Shown here piece by piece: positions 7,546-14,776 of a stretch of DNA of 39,986 bases. The DNA is from a virus. A model generated the notes under the pieces. The model worked only from the letters and a program-made list of their open reading frames with translations. It did no database searches and was not told the DNA's origin. The DNA lies in IMG/VR virus record IMGVR_UViG_3300034631_000060, positions 1-39,986 of that record; one strand, 5' to 3'. Both the position numbers and the translations under genes were made by a program. Every line of letters begins with the position of its first letter. Position 1 is the first letter of the stretch.

Positions 7546-7562
7546 TGCACCAAATCGGTGTC
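7546..7562. promoter_or_regulatory. Repressor operator O3
   Basis: The sequence TGCACC-AAATC-GGTGTC lies 11 bp upstream of the repressor start, an imperfect copy of the shared 17-bp palindrome. Its position suggests autoregulation of the repressor gene. Confidence 0.65.
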
Positions 7563-7571
7563 ACGCCTCCA

Positions 7572-7588
7572 CCACCCAAATTGGTGTT
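7572..7588. promoter_or_regulatory. Repressor operator O4
   Basis: The sequence CCACCC-AAATT-GGTGTT is the most diverged copy, with one good half-site that abuts the -35 of the rightward promoter. Confidence 0.55.
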
Positions 7589-7616
7589 GACGCAGGCTTA
7601 ATAACAACACCATAAT
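7587..7616 (+). promoter_or_regulatory. Rightward early promoter
   Basis: TTGACG (7587-7592) and CATAAT (7611-7616) are separated by 18 bp. O4 abuts the -35 and O5 covers the -10. The start of transcription would be near 7623, 16 nt before the Cro-like ATG. Confidence 0.7.
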
Positions 7617-7622
7617 GGTGTT
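7606..7622. promoter_or_regulatory. Repressor operator O5
   Basis: The perfect palindrome AACACC-ATAAT-GGTGTT contains the -10 hexamer of the rightward promoter, so bound repressor would block the Cro-like operon. Confidence 0.75.
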
Positions 7623-7638
7623 TCATTGGGAGCGACGC

Positions 7639-7851
7639 ATGACGTTGAAAGAGTGGATGGAGGCCGAGAGCATCGGCGTGCCGCATGTCGCGACAGAATT
7701 GGATTGTTCGGCAGAGGCGGTTCGGCGGTACATTCATGGTCACCGCATTCCGGGGCCAGTGGCGATGCGCAAGATCGTCGAGCTGACATCCGGCCGCGTC
7801 ACCGCGAACGATTTCTACGGGATCGCTCACCGCTCGCAGGTTGCAGCATGA
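7639..7851 (+). CDS. Cro-like HTH regulator (70 aa)
   Basis: This small protein has one helix-turn-helix: TELDCSAEAVRRYIHGHRIP spans the turn and recognition helix, followed by MRKIVELT, the layout of YdaS/Cro-type regulators. It is the first gene of the rightward operon, divergent from the repressor, and should bind the same operators to favour lytic growth. The ATG at 7639 has GGGAG about 7 nt upstream; the longer frame would begin inside O5. The stop overlaps the next start as ATGA. Confidence 0.85.
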   Translation: MTLKEWMEAESIGVPHVATELDCSAEAVRRYIHGHRIPGPVAMRKIVELTSGRVTANDFYGIAHRSQVAA

Positions 7852-8201
7852 ACGCTGCCATCCTGTTGCTGGCCGGTTCCGCCATCGGGTCCGTCGTCGT
7901 TTTCGAGGCTCGCCGCAAATGGCGCGATTGGCGTCGCGCGCAGCAGCCGTTCCGGGGAACGCCGTTGCATGACGGGGTGAAGCCCTATGAAGCGACACCG
8001 CAGCCGATGTTGGTGCGGCGTGATACGACGCCCAGCCCGGTCGATGTCCGGGATGGCATTTGGCATCATCCGTCCGGCCAAGCCTATTGGGTTGGCCTTG
8101 ATCTGGCGACCGGCGATGACCTGTGCGTTGAGCATGACGCCGCTTCCTATTGCGCCGATGACCAGTCGTCATTCGGAACGATTGGCGGCGTGTCCGAATG
8201 A
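7848..8201 (+). CDS. Single-TM early protein (117 aa)
   Basis: The N-terminus (residues 1-20, AAILLLAGSAIGSVVVF) is a membrane segment or uncleaved signal anchor, followed by a basic patch and a soluble domain of about 85 residues rich in Asp and Trp. No family is recognised. ATGA overlaps at both ends place it firmly in the rightward early operon between the Cro-like and CII-like genes. Confidence 0.7.
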   Translation: MNAAILLLAGSAIGSVVVFEARRKWRDWRRAQQPFRGTPLHDGVKPYEATPQPMLVRRDTTPSPVDVRDGIWHHPSGQAYWVGLDLATGDDLCVEHDAASYCADDQSSFGTIGGVSE

Positions 8202-8680
8202 CTATCGCCGCACAAAGGGCGGTCCGCGACCGCATGTTGAAGGTCCGGTTCGGCGAATTGCTGGCGCTGATCGGCGGTAGCCGGGAGGCAGCAGGGTTCT
8301 GCCGCGTCGCCCATTCCGTTTTGTCTGGATACGCATCGCTAAGCCCGGGCGAGGCCGATCGGTTTCCCCCGATCGATGTCATTCGCGATCTGGAGGCCGT
8401 TGCGGGCGTGCCGATCGTGACAATGCACCTCGCTGTCGAGGCCGGCGGGGCATTCGTGGACGTGCCGGCCGTGCCGGCGACCGGAGCGGATCTGCTGACG
8501 CTGCTGGCGGCGCAGTCGCGCGAGAGCAGCGACCTGACGGACGCCCTGTGCCTGGGGCTGGCCGATGGCCGCCTATGCGCCGCCGATGCCCGCAAGGCGC
8601 GGGAGGAAGTGCGGCAGCTGGTCCGCGTGGCGATGCAGATGGATGCCGAACTGGCCCTGATCGTGGGAGAGGTGGAGTGA
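8198..8680 (+). CDS. CII-like phage regulatory protein (160 aa)
   Basis: The sequence fits the phage regulatory CII family in layout: an N-terminal helical segment with FCRVAHSVLSGYASLSPGE, then PPIDVIRDLEAVAGVPIVTM, then EAGGAFVDVP, and a helical C-terminus of about 65 residues. Family members regulate the lysis-lysogeny choice. The assignment is by pattern and position, after a Cro-like gene. It is coupled by ATGA upstream and GTGA downstream. Confidence 0.65.
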   Translation: MTIAAQRAVRDRMLKVRFGELLALIGGSREAAGFCRVAHSVLSGYASLSPGEADRFPPIDVIRDLEAVAGVPIVTMHLAVEAGGAFVDVPAVPATGADLLTLLAAQSRESSDLTDALCLGLADGRLCAADARKAREEVRQLVRVAMQMDAELALIVGEVE

Positions 8681-8970
8681 ACAAGCTGTTTCTACCGGCC
8701 AAGGTGCCGAATGAAGGCGCGCGCCGGTTGGCCGCGTTCGTCCAGTCGTTGCCGTCCCCAGCGGCGGTGCGTCGGATGCTGGCGGTTGCGGGCATTGATC
8801 GTCCGAAGCTGGATCGAATGGTTGCGGGAGAATTGCTGCCCGGTGCCGACGAACGCTTCGCGATCACGCGTGCGACGGGCGATGCGGTGTTGATGCGGGA
8901 CTGGTCGACGACCGCCCGCGGGCGCTGGGGTGATCCGGTGCCGGCGCGGACGATGCGGCGGGCGGCATGA
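8677..8970 (+). CDS. Hypothetical early protein (97 aa)
   Basis: A GTG start at 8677 overlaps the CII-like stop as GTGA and has GGGAG upstream. The product is a helical protein with LPSPAAVRRMLAVAGI and a basic C-terminus, possibly DNA-binding, but no family is recognised. Its end overlaps the next small gene as ATGA. Confidence 0.7.
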   Translation: MNKLFLPAKVPNEGARRLAAFVQSLPSPAAVRRMLAVAGIDRPKLDRMVAGELLPGADERFAITRATGDAVLMRDWSTTARGRWGDPVPARTMRRAA

Positions 8971-9098
8971 GCGGCGAGGCGACACCGCAGGAAGTCCTGC
9001 GCGATCTGGCGCGGGTGCGCGTCCTGTTCCAGGCGCGGGCGATTGCGGCTGCGCTGGGCGCTCGCCCACGCGATCCCATCGGCGAGGTGCGGCCATGA
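8967..9098 (+). CDS. 43-aa hypothetical protein
   Basis: This tiny gene fits exactly between two ATGA overlaps. The product, starting MSGEATPQEVLRDLARVRVL, is one charged Ala/Arg-rich helix. Position and coupling are the only support. Confidence 0.55.
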   Translation: MSGEATPQEVLRDLARVRVLFQARAIAAALGARPRDPIGEVRP

Positions 9099-9679
9099 TC
9101 GGCTTTCCGATGGCATCGCACCGCCCGATCGACCTTGTCGAGCCGCTGGCTGGTGTACGCGGGGCGTTCACCTGTTCGCCGAACGCCCTGTCCAGCTGGG
9201 TCATGGCGACAGTGGCCGGAGGGCGGTGCGTCTATGCGCGTGCCACGCGGGTCAGCGGGTCGCTGGCAGAGCGTGCGCGGGTGCTGGCGCAGACTGGTGC
9301 GATCGAAATCAGTCAGGCGCGCAACGTCGACGATCGGACGCTGTTCGATTTCATCGCCGCGCGAACCGGCAAGCCGGTGACCATCGCGGCCACGGCGATC
9401 GACAAGGTACCGGCGTTCGCGGTCGAGGTTCTCGACGTGCTGGAAGCTGTCGCAGCGCGGCGGATGGCGTGCCCGACAAATCATCAATTGGCGGCGGCGC
9501 TGGGCGGTGTACCTGTCCACCGCATATCGGCCGCGCTGACCCAGTTGCAGGGCGCTGGACTGGTGGTGATCGACTTCGAACGGACAGGGAATGACGGTCG
9601 TCGTGCGATCCGCATCCTCGAAACCGGAGAGACGTTGCGTAGCGTTGCGGCATCGGCCGGGGCGGTGGCTCGTGGCTGA
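9095..9679 (+). CDS. Winged-helix-like early protein (194 aa)
   Basis: The C-terminal 70 residues look like a winged helix: VLDVLEAVAARRMACPTN, then HQLAAALGG and HRISAALTQLQGAGLVV, ending in a short beta wing. The N-terminal part has no recognised domain. A role in regulation or replication initiation would fit, since it precedes the primase-helicase gene, but this is inference. The start ATG at 9095 overlaps the previous stop; upstream codons in the frame are low quality. Confidence 0.7.
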   Translation: MIGFPMASHRPIDLVEPLAGVRGAFTCSPNALSSWVMATVAGGRCVYARATRVSGSLAERARVLAQTGAIEISQARNVDDRTLFDFIAARTGKPVTIAATAIDKVPAFAVEVLDVLEAVAARRMACPTNHQLAAALGGVPVHRISAALTQLQGAGLVVIDFERTGNDGRRAIRILETGETLRSVAASAGAVARG

Positions 9680-9851
9680 TGCGGTCGATATGGCGGCGGT
9701 GCTGAACGAACAGCATTTCGAACGTAGCCTGCGCGCGGCGCGCGCGGCCGTGCCGGTCGGTGTTCCGGGCGAGTGTGAGCAATGCGGCGGGGATTCGCCG
9801 CGACTGGTCGGCGGGCGCTGCGCGCCGTGTCGCGACGGGCGGCGGCGATGA
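9672..9851 (+). CDS. TraR/DksA-like zinc-finger protein (59 aa)
   Basis: The short product has the family layout: an N-terminal helix (EQHFERSLRAAR) and a four-Cys zinc finger CEQC...CAPC near the C-terminus. Phage and plasmid TraR-type proteins bind in the RNA polymerase secondary channel and mimic ppGpp/DksA effects. The GTG at 9672 (MADAVDM) overlaps the previous gene by 8 nt; ATG 9690 is an alternative. Confidence 0.75.
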   Translation: MADAVDMAAVLNEQHFERSLRAARAAVPVGVPGECEQCGGDSPRLVGGRCAPCRDGRRR

Positions 9852-9873
9852 CCGGTCGGTTCGACGCTTCGCC

Positions 9874-9966
9874 ATGATCGCTGCGCGCCGGGCTGTGTCC
9901 CGTCGCGCGTTGGTGGGCCGTGCGCAAGCGCCCGCCGGTAGTTTTTCGGGGGTATCATCCGCGTGA
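9874..9966 (+). CDS. Possible 30-aa peptide before the primase gene
   Basis: An ATG at 9874 opens a 30-codon frame whose TGA overlaps the primase GTG start as GTGA, the pattern seen throughout this operon. The product is basic and Ala/Arg-rich with no recognised features and no strong SD. It may act only to couple translation. Confidence 0.3.
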   Translation: MIAARRAVSRRALVGRAQAPAGSFSGVSSA

Positions 9967-12900
9967 ATACGGTGTCGACGCTGTCGCCCATGGGGCAGGC
10001 AGCGATTGCTTTTGCACGCCGGGGCTGGGCGGTCTTTCCCTGCAACGTCGAAAACGGTCGGCCGCTGGTCGTCGGCGATCGGGGCGACGATGGCGAAATC
10101 ATCAAGAATAGCGGCGGCCTGCACAAGGCGACCTGTGACGAAGCCCAGATTGCGGCGTGGTGGCGCAAATGGCCGCACGCCCAGATTGGGCTGAACAGCG
10201 GCGCAAGCGGGCTGCTGCATATCGATTTCGATCCGCGCGTCGACGAGCTGGTCGACGAGGACACGGGCGAGGTCACCCGCGACGACTGGAGCGTCGAGCG
10301 GTTGAAGGCCGCGTTGACGGTGCAGATGGGCGAGGCGCTGCCGGCGACGCTGGTGTCGGTCACGCCCAGCGGCGGCGAGCATCACTGGTTCAGGATGCCG
10401 GCCGGCGAGCCGATCGGTAACCGAGGCAATTTGCCGCATCATGTCGATGTGCGGGGGCATGGCGGCTATGTCATCGTGCCGCCTTCCGAGCGGATCGGCG
10501 ATCTGCAAAAGGGCGGCAAGAAAGCGCCTGGCGCTTATCGCTGGACGGTGGGCGACTGGACCGGCGACGACGCCATCGCGCCGTTGCCGGCCGCGCTGGA
10601 GCGGGTGTTACGGGAGCGTGCGGCGAAGGCCGGGCGCGCGCGGCCGAAAGCACCGTCCCGCGCGCGGTCGGGCGCGCCGATCGCGGCGGCCGATGTGTCC
10701 GACGACGTCCGCAAATATGCGATGTCGGCGGTCGAGGCGGAATGTCGCGACATTCGCACCGCCGGCAGCGGCAATCGCAACGCCCAGTTGAACAGCAGCG
10801 TGTTCAAGATCGCCACGCTGGTCGCGGCCGGCGCGGTCGACGAAGGATTCGCGCGCGCCTGTGTCGAGGCGGCGGCGCGGGCCAATCCCGGCAACGATGA
10901 CGAACGGCAGCTGTTCGCCACGATCGAGAGCGGATGGACAGCCGGCCTCCAGCAACCTCGCGACCTCGCAGAGGTCGCGGCATCATCGCGTTCCCGGCAG
11001 GAACGGCAACGGGCGCGGCAATCCGCGCCGTTGCGTCCGGCCGCGTCCGCGCCGCCCGCCGCCGCCGCCGGGCGGGAGGAAAACGCACCCTTCCGGATTG
11101 GAAGCGCCGATGGCCAGCAAGCGCTGGGGGAGGCGGACCGGGCGAGGCTGCGCGCCGTTTCTGCCGCATGGATGCAGCGGCGTATCCAACATATCGAGCG
11201 GACGAAGGACGCGGCCACGCGGCTCGCCTTTTCGGTCGGGCGGCGGGTCGGTGCCGGCCTGCTGGACGAAAGCGCGGCGGCCGAGGCGTTGTGGGCCGGG
11301 TGCGAGGCAATCGCCGATGTCCAGCCCGACGATATCGACCGGGCACTGGGCGACGGCATCGCGCGCGGCTTCGATCCTGCCGCGATCCTGCTGACGATCA
11401 AATGCGCCGGTTTTCCGCTCACCGATTTCGGGATCGCGGAGCGGTTCTTTGCCCGGTATGGGGCCGATTACCGCTTCACGACCGCCAAGGGCTGGCTGGG
11501 CTGGGACGGGCGGCGCTGGAAGGTGCTGGATCAGGAGAAGGACGTCGCGCCGGCCGAAGTCGTCGCGGCGGTGTTTGAGACGGTCCGCGCGATCCAGACC
11601 GAGGGCCAAGTCGTCGCCGATACCGGCGTCCAGTACCGGCTGACCGGCAGCGAGAAACAGCAGACGCTGGAGTTGGAGAGCGACAACCCGCACGGCCTCG
11701 ACCATTGGCGACTCAAGGGCAAGACGTGGGAACTGCATTCCACGATGATCCGCGTGTTCGGACGGCAGAGCGAGGTTGCGAGCAAGCCGCAGGCCATCGC
11801 CAATCTGTCGCGGCGGTGGCTGACCGTGCCGATCGAGGCGTTCGACGTCGATCCCTATGCCATCAACGTGCTGAACGGGACGCTGCGGTTCGCGCGCGAA
11901 CGCCTGCCCGATGGCAAGCGGTCGGCCGGGGTCCGGCTCTGCCCGCATCGCCGCGACGATCTGAACACGAAGCTGGCTCCGGTCGAATATGATCCGGAAG
12001 CGGCCAGCCCGGTCTATGACGGCTTCCTGATCTGGGCGCAGCCGGACGAGGAAATGCGGCGCTATCTGCACCAATGCGCCGGCTATGGTGCCAGCGGCGA
12101 TACCAGCGAGCAGAAATTGTGGTTCTGGTACGGGCTGGGCGCGAACGGCAAGTCGACGACGATCGACCTGTGGGCGCATGTCCTGGGCGATTATGCCGGC
12201 ACGATCGGGATCGAGACGTTTCTGGATCAGGGCATCAAGAAACGCGGCGAGCAGGCATCGCCCGATCTGGCGCGACTGGGCGGTGTGCGCCTGTTGCGCG
12301 CGTCCGAGCCGGAGCGCGGGGCGAAGCTGAACGAGGCGCTTATCAAGGCCGCGACCGGCGGGGAGCCGATGGCGGTGCGCGCGCTGCATCGCGGCTTCTT
12401 CGACCTGACGCCGCTGTTCAAGCTGTTCATCGGCGGCAATTACCGGCCGGACGTGCCCGGCACCGACGAGGGTATCTGGCGGCGGCTGAAGCTGGTGATG
12501 TGGGATGCCCATGTCGAGGACAAGGATCGCGACGAGCAGCTGCCGGCCAAGCTACGGGCGGAAGCGCCGGGCGTGCTGAATCACATCGTGCGGGGGATGC
12601 TCGACTGGCTGACGCACGGGCTGGTCGAACCGAGCGCCGTGGCGCAGGCGACGCAGCAATATCGCGAGGATAGCGACCCGCTGTCGCGGTTCCTGAACCT
12701 CTGCACCGAACGGGTGGTCGGGAGCCGGGTGCAGTCGTCGGTGCTGTACGAGGTGTTCGTCGCATGGTCGAAGGCGGCCGGCGAGACGGAGTGGAAACAG
12801 AAAGGGTTTTCCAAGGCGATGACCGATAAGGGCTTCAAAAAGAAGCCGTCTGACGGCATCCAGTGGCTTGATCTGAAACTGGTCAAAACCCCGACCGACT

Positions 12901-12986
12901 TTGTCGACGAACATGGCCGCGTGGTCGAACACAGCGGCGGCGGTGCGCGGACCGGTGTGGATGATGATGACGACATCGAGCCGTGA
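9963..12986 (+). CDS. Primase-polymerase with P4-type SF3 helicase (1007 aa)
   Basis: The N-terminal half is a prim-pol domain: AAIAFARRGWAVFPC near residues 13-27 and HIDFDPR as a catalytic acidic motif near 86. The C-terminal third has the D5/P4-like superfamily 3 helicase, with Walker A GLGANGKST near residue 724, followed by PDLARLGG, RLLRASEPE and FKLFIGGNYRP. A Pro/Ala-rich linker lies near residues 340-370. The enzyme should prime and unwind DNA at the phage origin. The GTG at 9963 has a G-rich SD (GGGGG) about 10 nt upstream. The noncoding repeat tract that follows is a natural candidate for its origin. Confidence 0.92.
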   Translation: MNTVSTLSPMGQAAIAFARRGWAVFPCNVENGRPLVVGDRGDDGEIIKNSGGLHKATCDEAQIAAWWRKWPHAQIGLNSGASGLLHIDFDPRVDELVDEDTGEVTRDDWSVERLKAALTVQMGEALPATLVSVTPSGGEHHWFRMPAGEPIGNRGNLPHHVDVRGHGGYVIVPPSERIGDLQKGGKKAPGAYRWTVGDWTGDDAIAPLPAALERVLRERAAKAGRARPKAPSRARSGAPIAAADVSDDVRKYAMSAVEAECRDIRTAGSGNRNAQLNSSVFKIATLVAAGAVDEGFARACVEAAARANPGNDDERQLFATIESGWTAGLQQPRDLAEVAASSRSRQERQRARQSAPLRPAASAPPAAAAGREENAPFRIGSADGQQALGEADRARLRAVSAAWMQRRIQHIERTKDAATRLAFSVGRRVGAGLLDESAAAEALWAGCEAIADVQPDDIDRALGDGIARGFDPAAILLTIKCAGFPLTDFGIAERFFARYGADYRFTTAKGWLGWDGRRWKVLDQEKDVAPAEVVAAVFETVRAIQTEGQVVADTGVQYRLTGSEKQQTLELESDNPHGLDHWRLKGKTWELHSTMIRVFGRQSEVASKPQAIANLSRRWLTVPIEAFDVDPYAINVLNGTLRFARERLPDGKRSAGVRLCPHRRDDLNTKLAPVEYDPEAASPVYDGFLIWAQPDEEMRRYLHQCAGYGASGDTSEQKLWFWYGLGANGKSTTIDLWAHVLGDYAGTIGIETFLDQGIKKRGEQASPDLARLGGVRLLRASEPERGAKLNEALIKAATGGEPMAVRALHRGFFDLTPLFKLFIGGNYRPDVPGTDEGIWRRLKLVMWDAHVEDKDRDEQLPAKLRAEAPGVLNHIVRGMLDWLTHGLVEPSAVAQATQQYREDSDPLSRFLNLCTERVVGSRVQSSVLYEVFVAWSKAAGETEWKQKGFSKAMTDKGFKKKPSDGIQWLDLKLVKTPTDFVDEHGRVVEHSGGGARTGVDDDDDIEP

Positions 12987-12998
12987 TGCTTCCGGTTC

Positions 12999-13160
12999 GG
13001 AAGGGTGGCGGAAGGTTCCCGGAAGGGAAAACCCGAGGATTCCCGCGCCTTCGGAAGGGTCGGAAGGGTGCGCGTGACATTCCGGTGTGAGTGCGGGCGC
13101 GCAGGCGTACGCACGGCGAATATATCCATAAACACTTCCAATCCTTCCAACCCTTCCAAT
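12999..13160. repeat. GGAAGGGT-type repeat cluster, candidate origin
   Basis: Five forward copies close to GGAAGGGT occur at 12999, 13010, 13021, 13053 and 13062. After a short AT-richer stretch (13119-13135), three reverse-orientation copies (CTTCCAA types) occur at 13134-13160. More copies enter the next gene at 13210 and 13227-13244. Iterated short repeats flanking AT-rich DNA just downstream of a primase-helicase gene suggest a replication origin. Confidence 0.5.
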
Positions 13161-13185
13161 CCATTTAGAAAATGGTGATTTTCCA

Positions 13186-13725
13186 ATGACTAACCTGTCT
13201 GACGGACCCGGAAGGGTCGATGTTGATCCTTCCGGTGCCGGAAGCCTGCTGTCGTTCGATGAAATCGAGGCGCGGTTGGTGGAGGCGGTGCGGGTGTCGT
13301 GGCGCTTGCCGGACCGGGAGGCTGGCTGGCAGCGGGTGCAGTCGGCGTGGCCGGAGATACTGCGGGAGACGGCGGCGGGCGATTACGACGCGCGCGGCGG
13401 CGACATGGCCAGTTCGGATGTGAAGCTGCGCACGGCGGCGGCGACGCGCGGTGAGGTCGCGGAGATGGAACAGGCGTTCGACTGGCTGCGGGCGGTGGCG
13501 GATGACGACCGGCGGTTGGTGGCGCTGGCGATCGGATGCCTTGCGCGCGGCGACAAACAGGTGCCGTGGCTGCGGCTGCGGCGGCCGATGGGGCTGACGC
13601 ATGGGGCGGAAGGGTTGCGCAAGCGGTACACGCGGGCACTGGGGCGGGCGTGCCAGTGCGCGAACCTAGGACTTCTGCGGCGGGAGGCCGGTCAAGGGGG
13701 TATATCGACCGCATCGCAAATATAG
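13186..13725 (+). CDS. DUF6362-like phage protein (179 aa)
   Basis: The product has LSFDEIEARLVEAVRVSWRL near residues 22-41, DREAGW then a WPEI block, and a later AFDWLRAV segment with a basic C-terminus, which recalls DUF6362-type proteins found between replication and packaging genes in alphaproteobacterial prophages. Function is unknown; a DNA-binding or late-regulatory role is possible. The first 20 codons contain further copies of the GGAAGGGT repeat, so the N-terminus may be shaped by the repeat tract. Confidence 0.65.
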   Translation: MTNLSDGPGRVDVDPSGAGSLLSFDEIEARLVEAVRVSWRLPDREAGWQRVQSAWPEILRETAAGDYDARGGDMASSDVKLRTAAATRGEVAEMEQAFDWLRAVADDDRRLVALAIGCLARGDKQVPWLRLRRPMGLTHGAEGLRKRYTRALGRACQCANLGLLRREAGQGGISTASQI

Positions 13726-13819
13726 GATGTCCACATTGGCCGTTGTTTTGGGCTATTTCCCGCCATGCTGGGACGGGCCTTCGGGTACGGCGCAGCAACC
13801 CCGCTCCCCGAACCTCACG

Positions 13820-13850
13820 ACGCCCCGCTTGGCATTGCCCGGCGGGGCGT
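13820..13850 (+). terminator. GC-rich hairpin after the early operon
   Basis: ACGCCCCGC (13820-13828) and GCGGGGCGT (13842-13850) form a perfect 9-bp stem with a 13-nt loop. No clean T-run follows (TGTGCGTTGT), so it may be a weak or factor-assisted terminator, or part of a packaging region. The 140 bp between 13726 and 13865 otherwise show no gene. Confidence 0.45.
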
Positions 13851-13865
13851 TGTGCGTTGTGGCCC

Positions 13866-14213
13866 ATGGCGAGACTGACCAGACTGAAGCCGCGCCTGTC
13901 GCATCGCCGCCCCGTGTCGGCCGGCCCTTCGGGTCGGCAGGCATATGACGCGGCGCGCGATCGGCAGGAATGGCGACGCTGGTACAAAACGGCGCGATGG
14001 CAGCGGCTGCGCATGTCGGTGTTGGTCCGCGATCTGTTCACCTGCCAGCGTTGCTGGCGGATCGAAGCGGATACGTCGCTGCTGGTCGCGGATCATAGGC
14101 GGGCGCATCGCGGCGATGAAGTGCTGTTCTGGGATGAACAGAACCTCCAGTGCCTGTGCAAGCCCTGCCACGACAGCGCGAAGCAACGGGAGGAGCATCG
14201 CGGCGGACGCTGA
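13866..14213 (+). CDS. HNH endonuclease (115 aa)
   Basis: The protein has CQRC at residues 60-63, DHRRAH at 76-81, Asn93 in EQNLQCL, and CKPCH at 98-102, the full HNH zinc-coordinating pattern. In cos phages an HNH nuclease encoded next to the terminase genes helps cut cos during packaging, and the position here, just before the small terminase, matches. ATG 13866 is chosen as the first start with family-like sequence; the SD is weak. Confidence 0.88.
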   Translation: MARLTRLKPRLSHRRPVSAGPSGRQAYDAARDRQEWRRWYKTARWQRLRMSVLVRDLFTCQRCWRIEADTSLLVADHRRAHRGDEVLFWDEQNLQCLCKPCHDSAKQREEHRGGR

Positions 14214-14216
14214 CAT

Positions 14217-14289
14217 GGGGGGGGGGGGCCAAAGTTCGGAAGGCATCGCGGCCTAGACCGCTGGTGTTCTCATTCAGGGATTTTTTTTC
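14217..14289. other. G12 tract and T8 tract upstream of small terminase, possible cos region
   Basis: An uninterrupted run of 12 G (14217-14228) followed by CC, and a run of 8 T (14282-14289), lie in the 79-bp noncoding gap between the HNH and small-terminase genes. This is where cos is usually found in HK97-type phages. The G-run could also be a sequencing or slippage hotspot. Confidence 0.35.
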
Positions 14290-14292
14290 TTC

Positions 14293-14772
14293 ATGGCGGA
14301 AAATTCGGAGGTCGATCTGTTTGGCCTGCCGGTCGTGCGCCGTGGAGAAGGCCGTGGGCGGCCCTCGCATCAATGGACACTGGAAAACAGTAATCGGGTG
14401 CTTTTGGCGTTCGCGCGCGGCCTGTCGTTGGAACAGGCGGCGGTTGTTATTGGGGTCAGCCTTCCCACGCTGCGGAAGCATTATTTTTCCGAAGTGAAGC
14501 AACAGGCCGAGGCCAAGCTGCGCATGGAGATGACGCAGCTGGTACGCCTCAACAAAACCGCAGCGGAAGGGAACGTCGCGGCAGAAAAGGAACTGGGCCG
14601 CCGGCTCGAAAAGGCGGCCATCGCTGACACCGCCGATCGCGTCGCCAACCGGGGCCGCAACGGCGCGCCCGCCCAGCCCCGGCTAGGAAAGAAAGAGGAG
14701 GCGCAAGAGGCCGCGCAGGCGGTCACTGGTCGTTTCGCTCCGCGCTCCGCACCCCCCGGCCTGTTGAACTGA
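14293..14772 (+). CDS. Terminase small subunit-like protein (159 aa)
   Basis: The N-terminal half has an HTH (LSLEQAAVVIGVSLPTLRKH, residues about 45-64), as expected for recognition of the packaging site. A helical region (VKQQAEAKLRMEMTQLV) would serve oligomerisation, and the C-terminus is basic and Pro-rich. It precedes the large terminase by 4 nt. The ATG at 14293 lies just after a T8 tract and has only a weak, distant AGGGA upstream. Confidence 0.8.
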   Translation: MAENSEVDLFGLPVVRRGEGRGRPSHQWTLENSNRVLLAFARGLSLEQAAVVIGVSLPTLRKHYFSEVKQQAEAKLRMEMTQLVRLNKTAAEGNVAAEKELGRRLEKAAIADTADRVANRGRNGAPAQPRLGKKEEAQEAAQAVTGRFAPRSAPPGLLN

Positions 14773-14776
14773 CCCA

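Noticed and set aside
9848-9877. Short frame from ATG 9848 after the TraR-like gene
   Set aside because: It ends after 9 codons; the overlapping frame from 9874 fits the operon's coupling pattern better.
10983-12512. Long minus-strand frame opposite the primase-helicase
   Set aside because: Its translation is low-complexity Arg/Ala/Pro/Gln-rich sequence with no domain, while the plus strand carries intact helicase motifs.
12999-13160. CRISPR-like array
   Set aside because: The units are 7-9 bp, irregularly spaced and in both orientations, without unique spacers of constant length.
13820-13850. Strong intrinsic terminator
   Set aside because: The stem is good but no T-run follows, so it was kept only as a weak terminator candidate.
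14215-14256. Tiny frame ATG followed by the G12 tract (13 aa)
   Set aside because: It has no SD, and polyglycine is forced by the homopolymer; it is too short to support.
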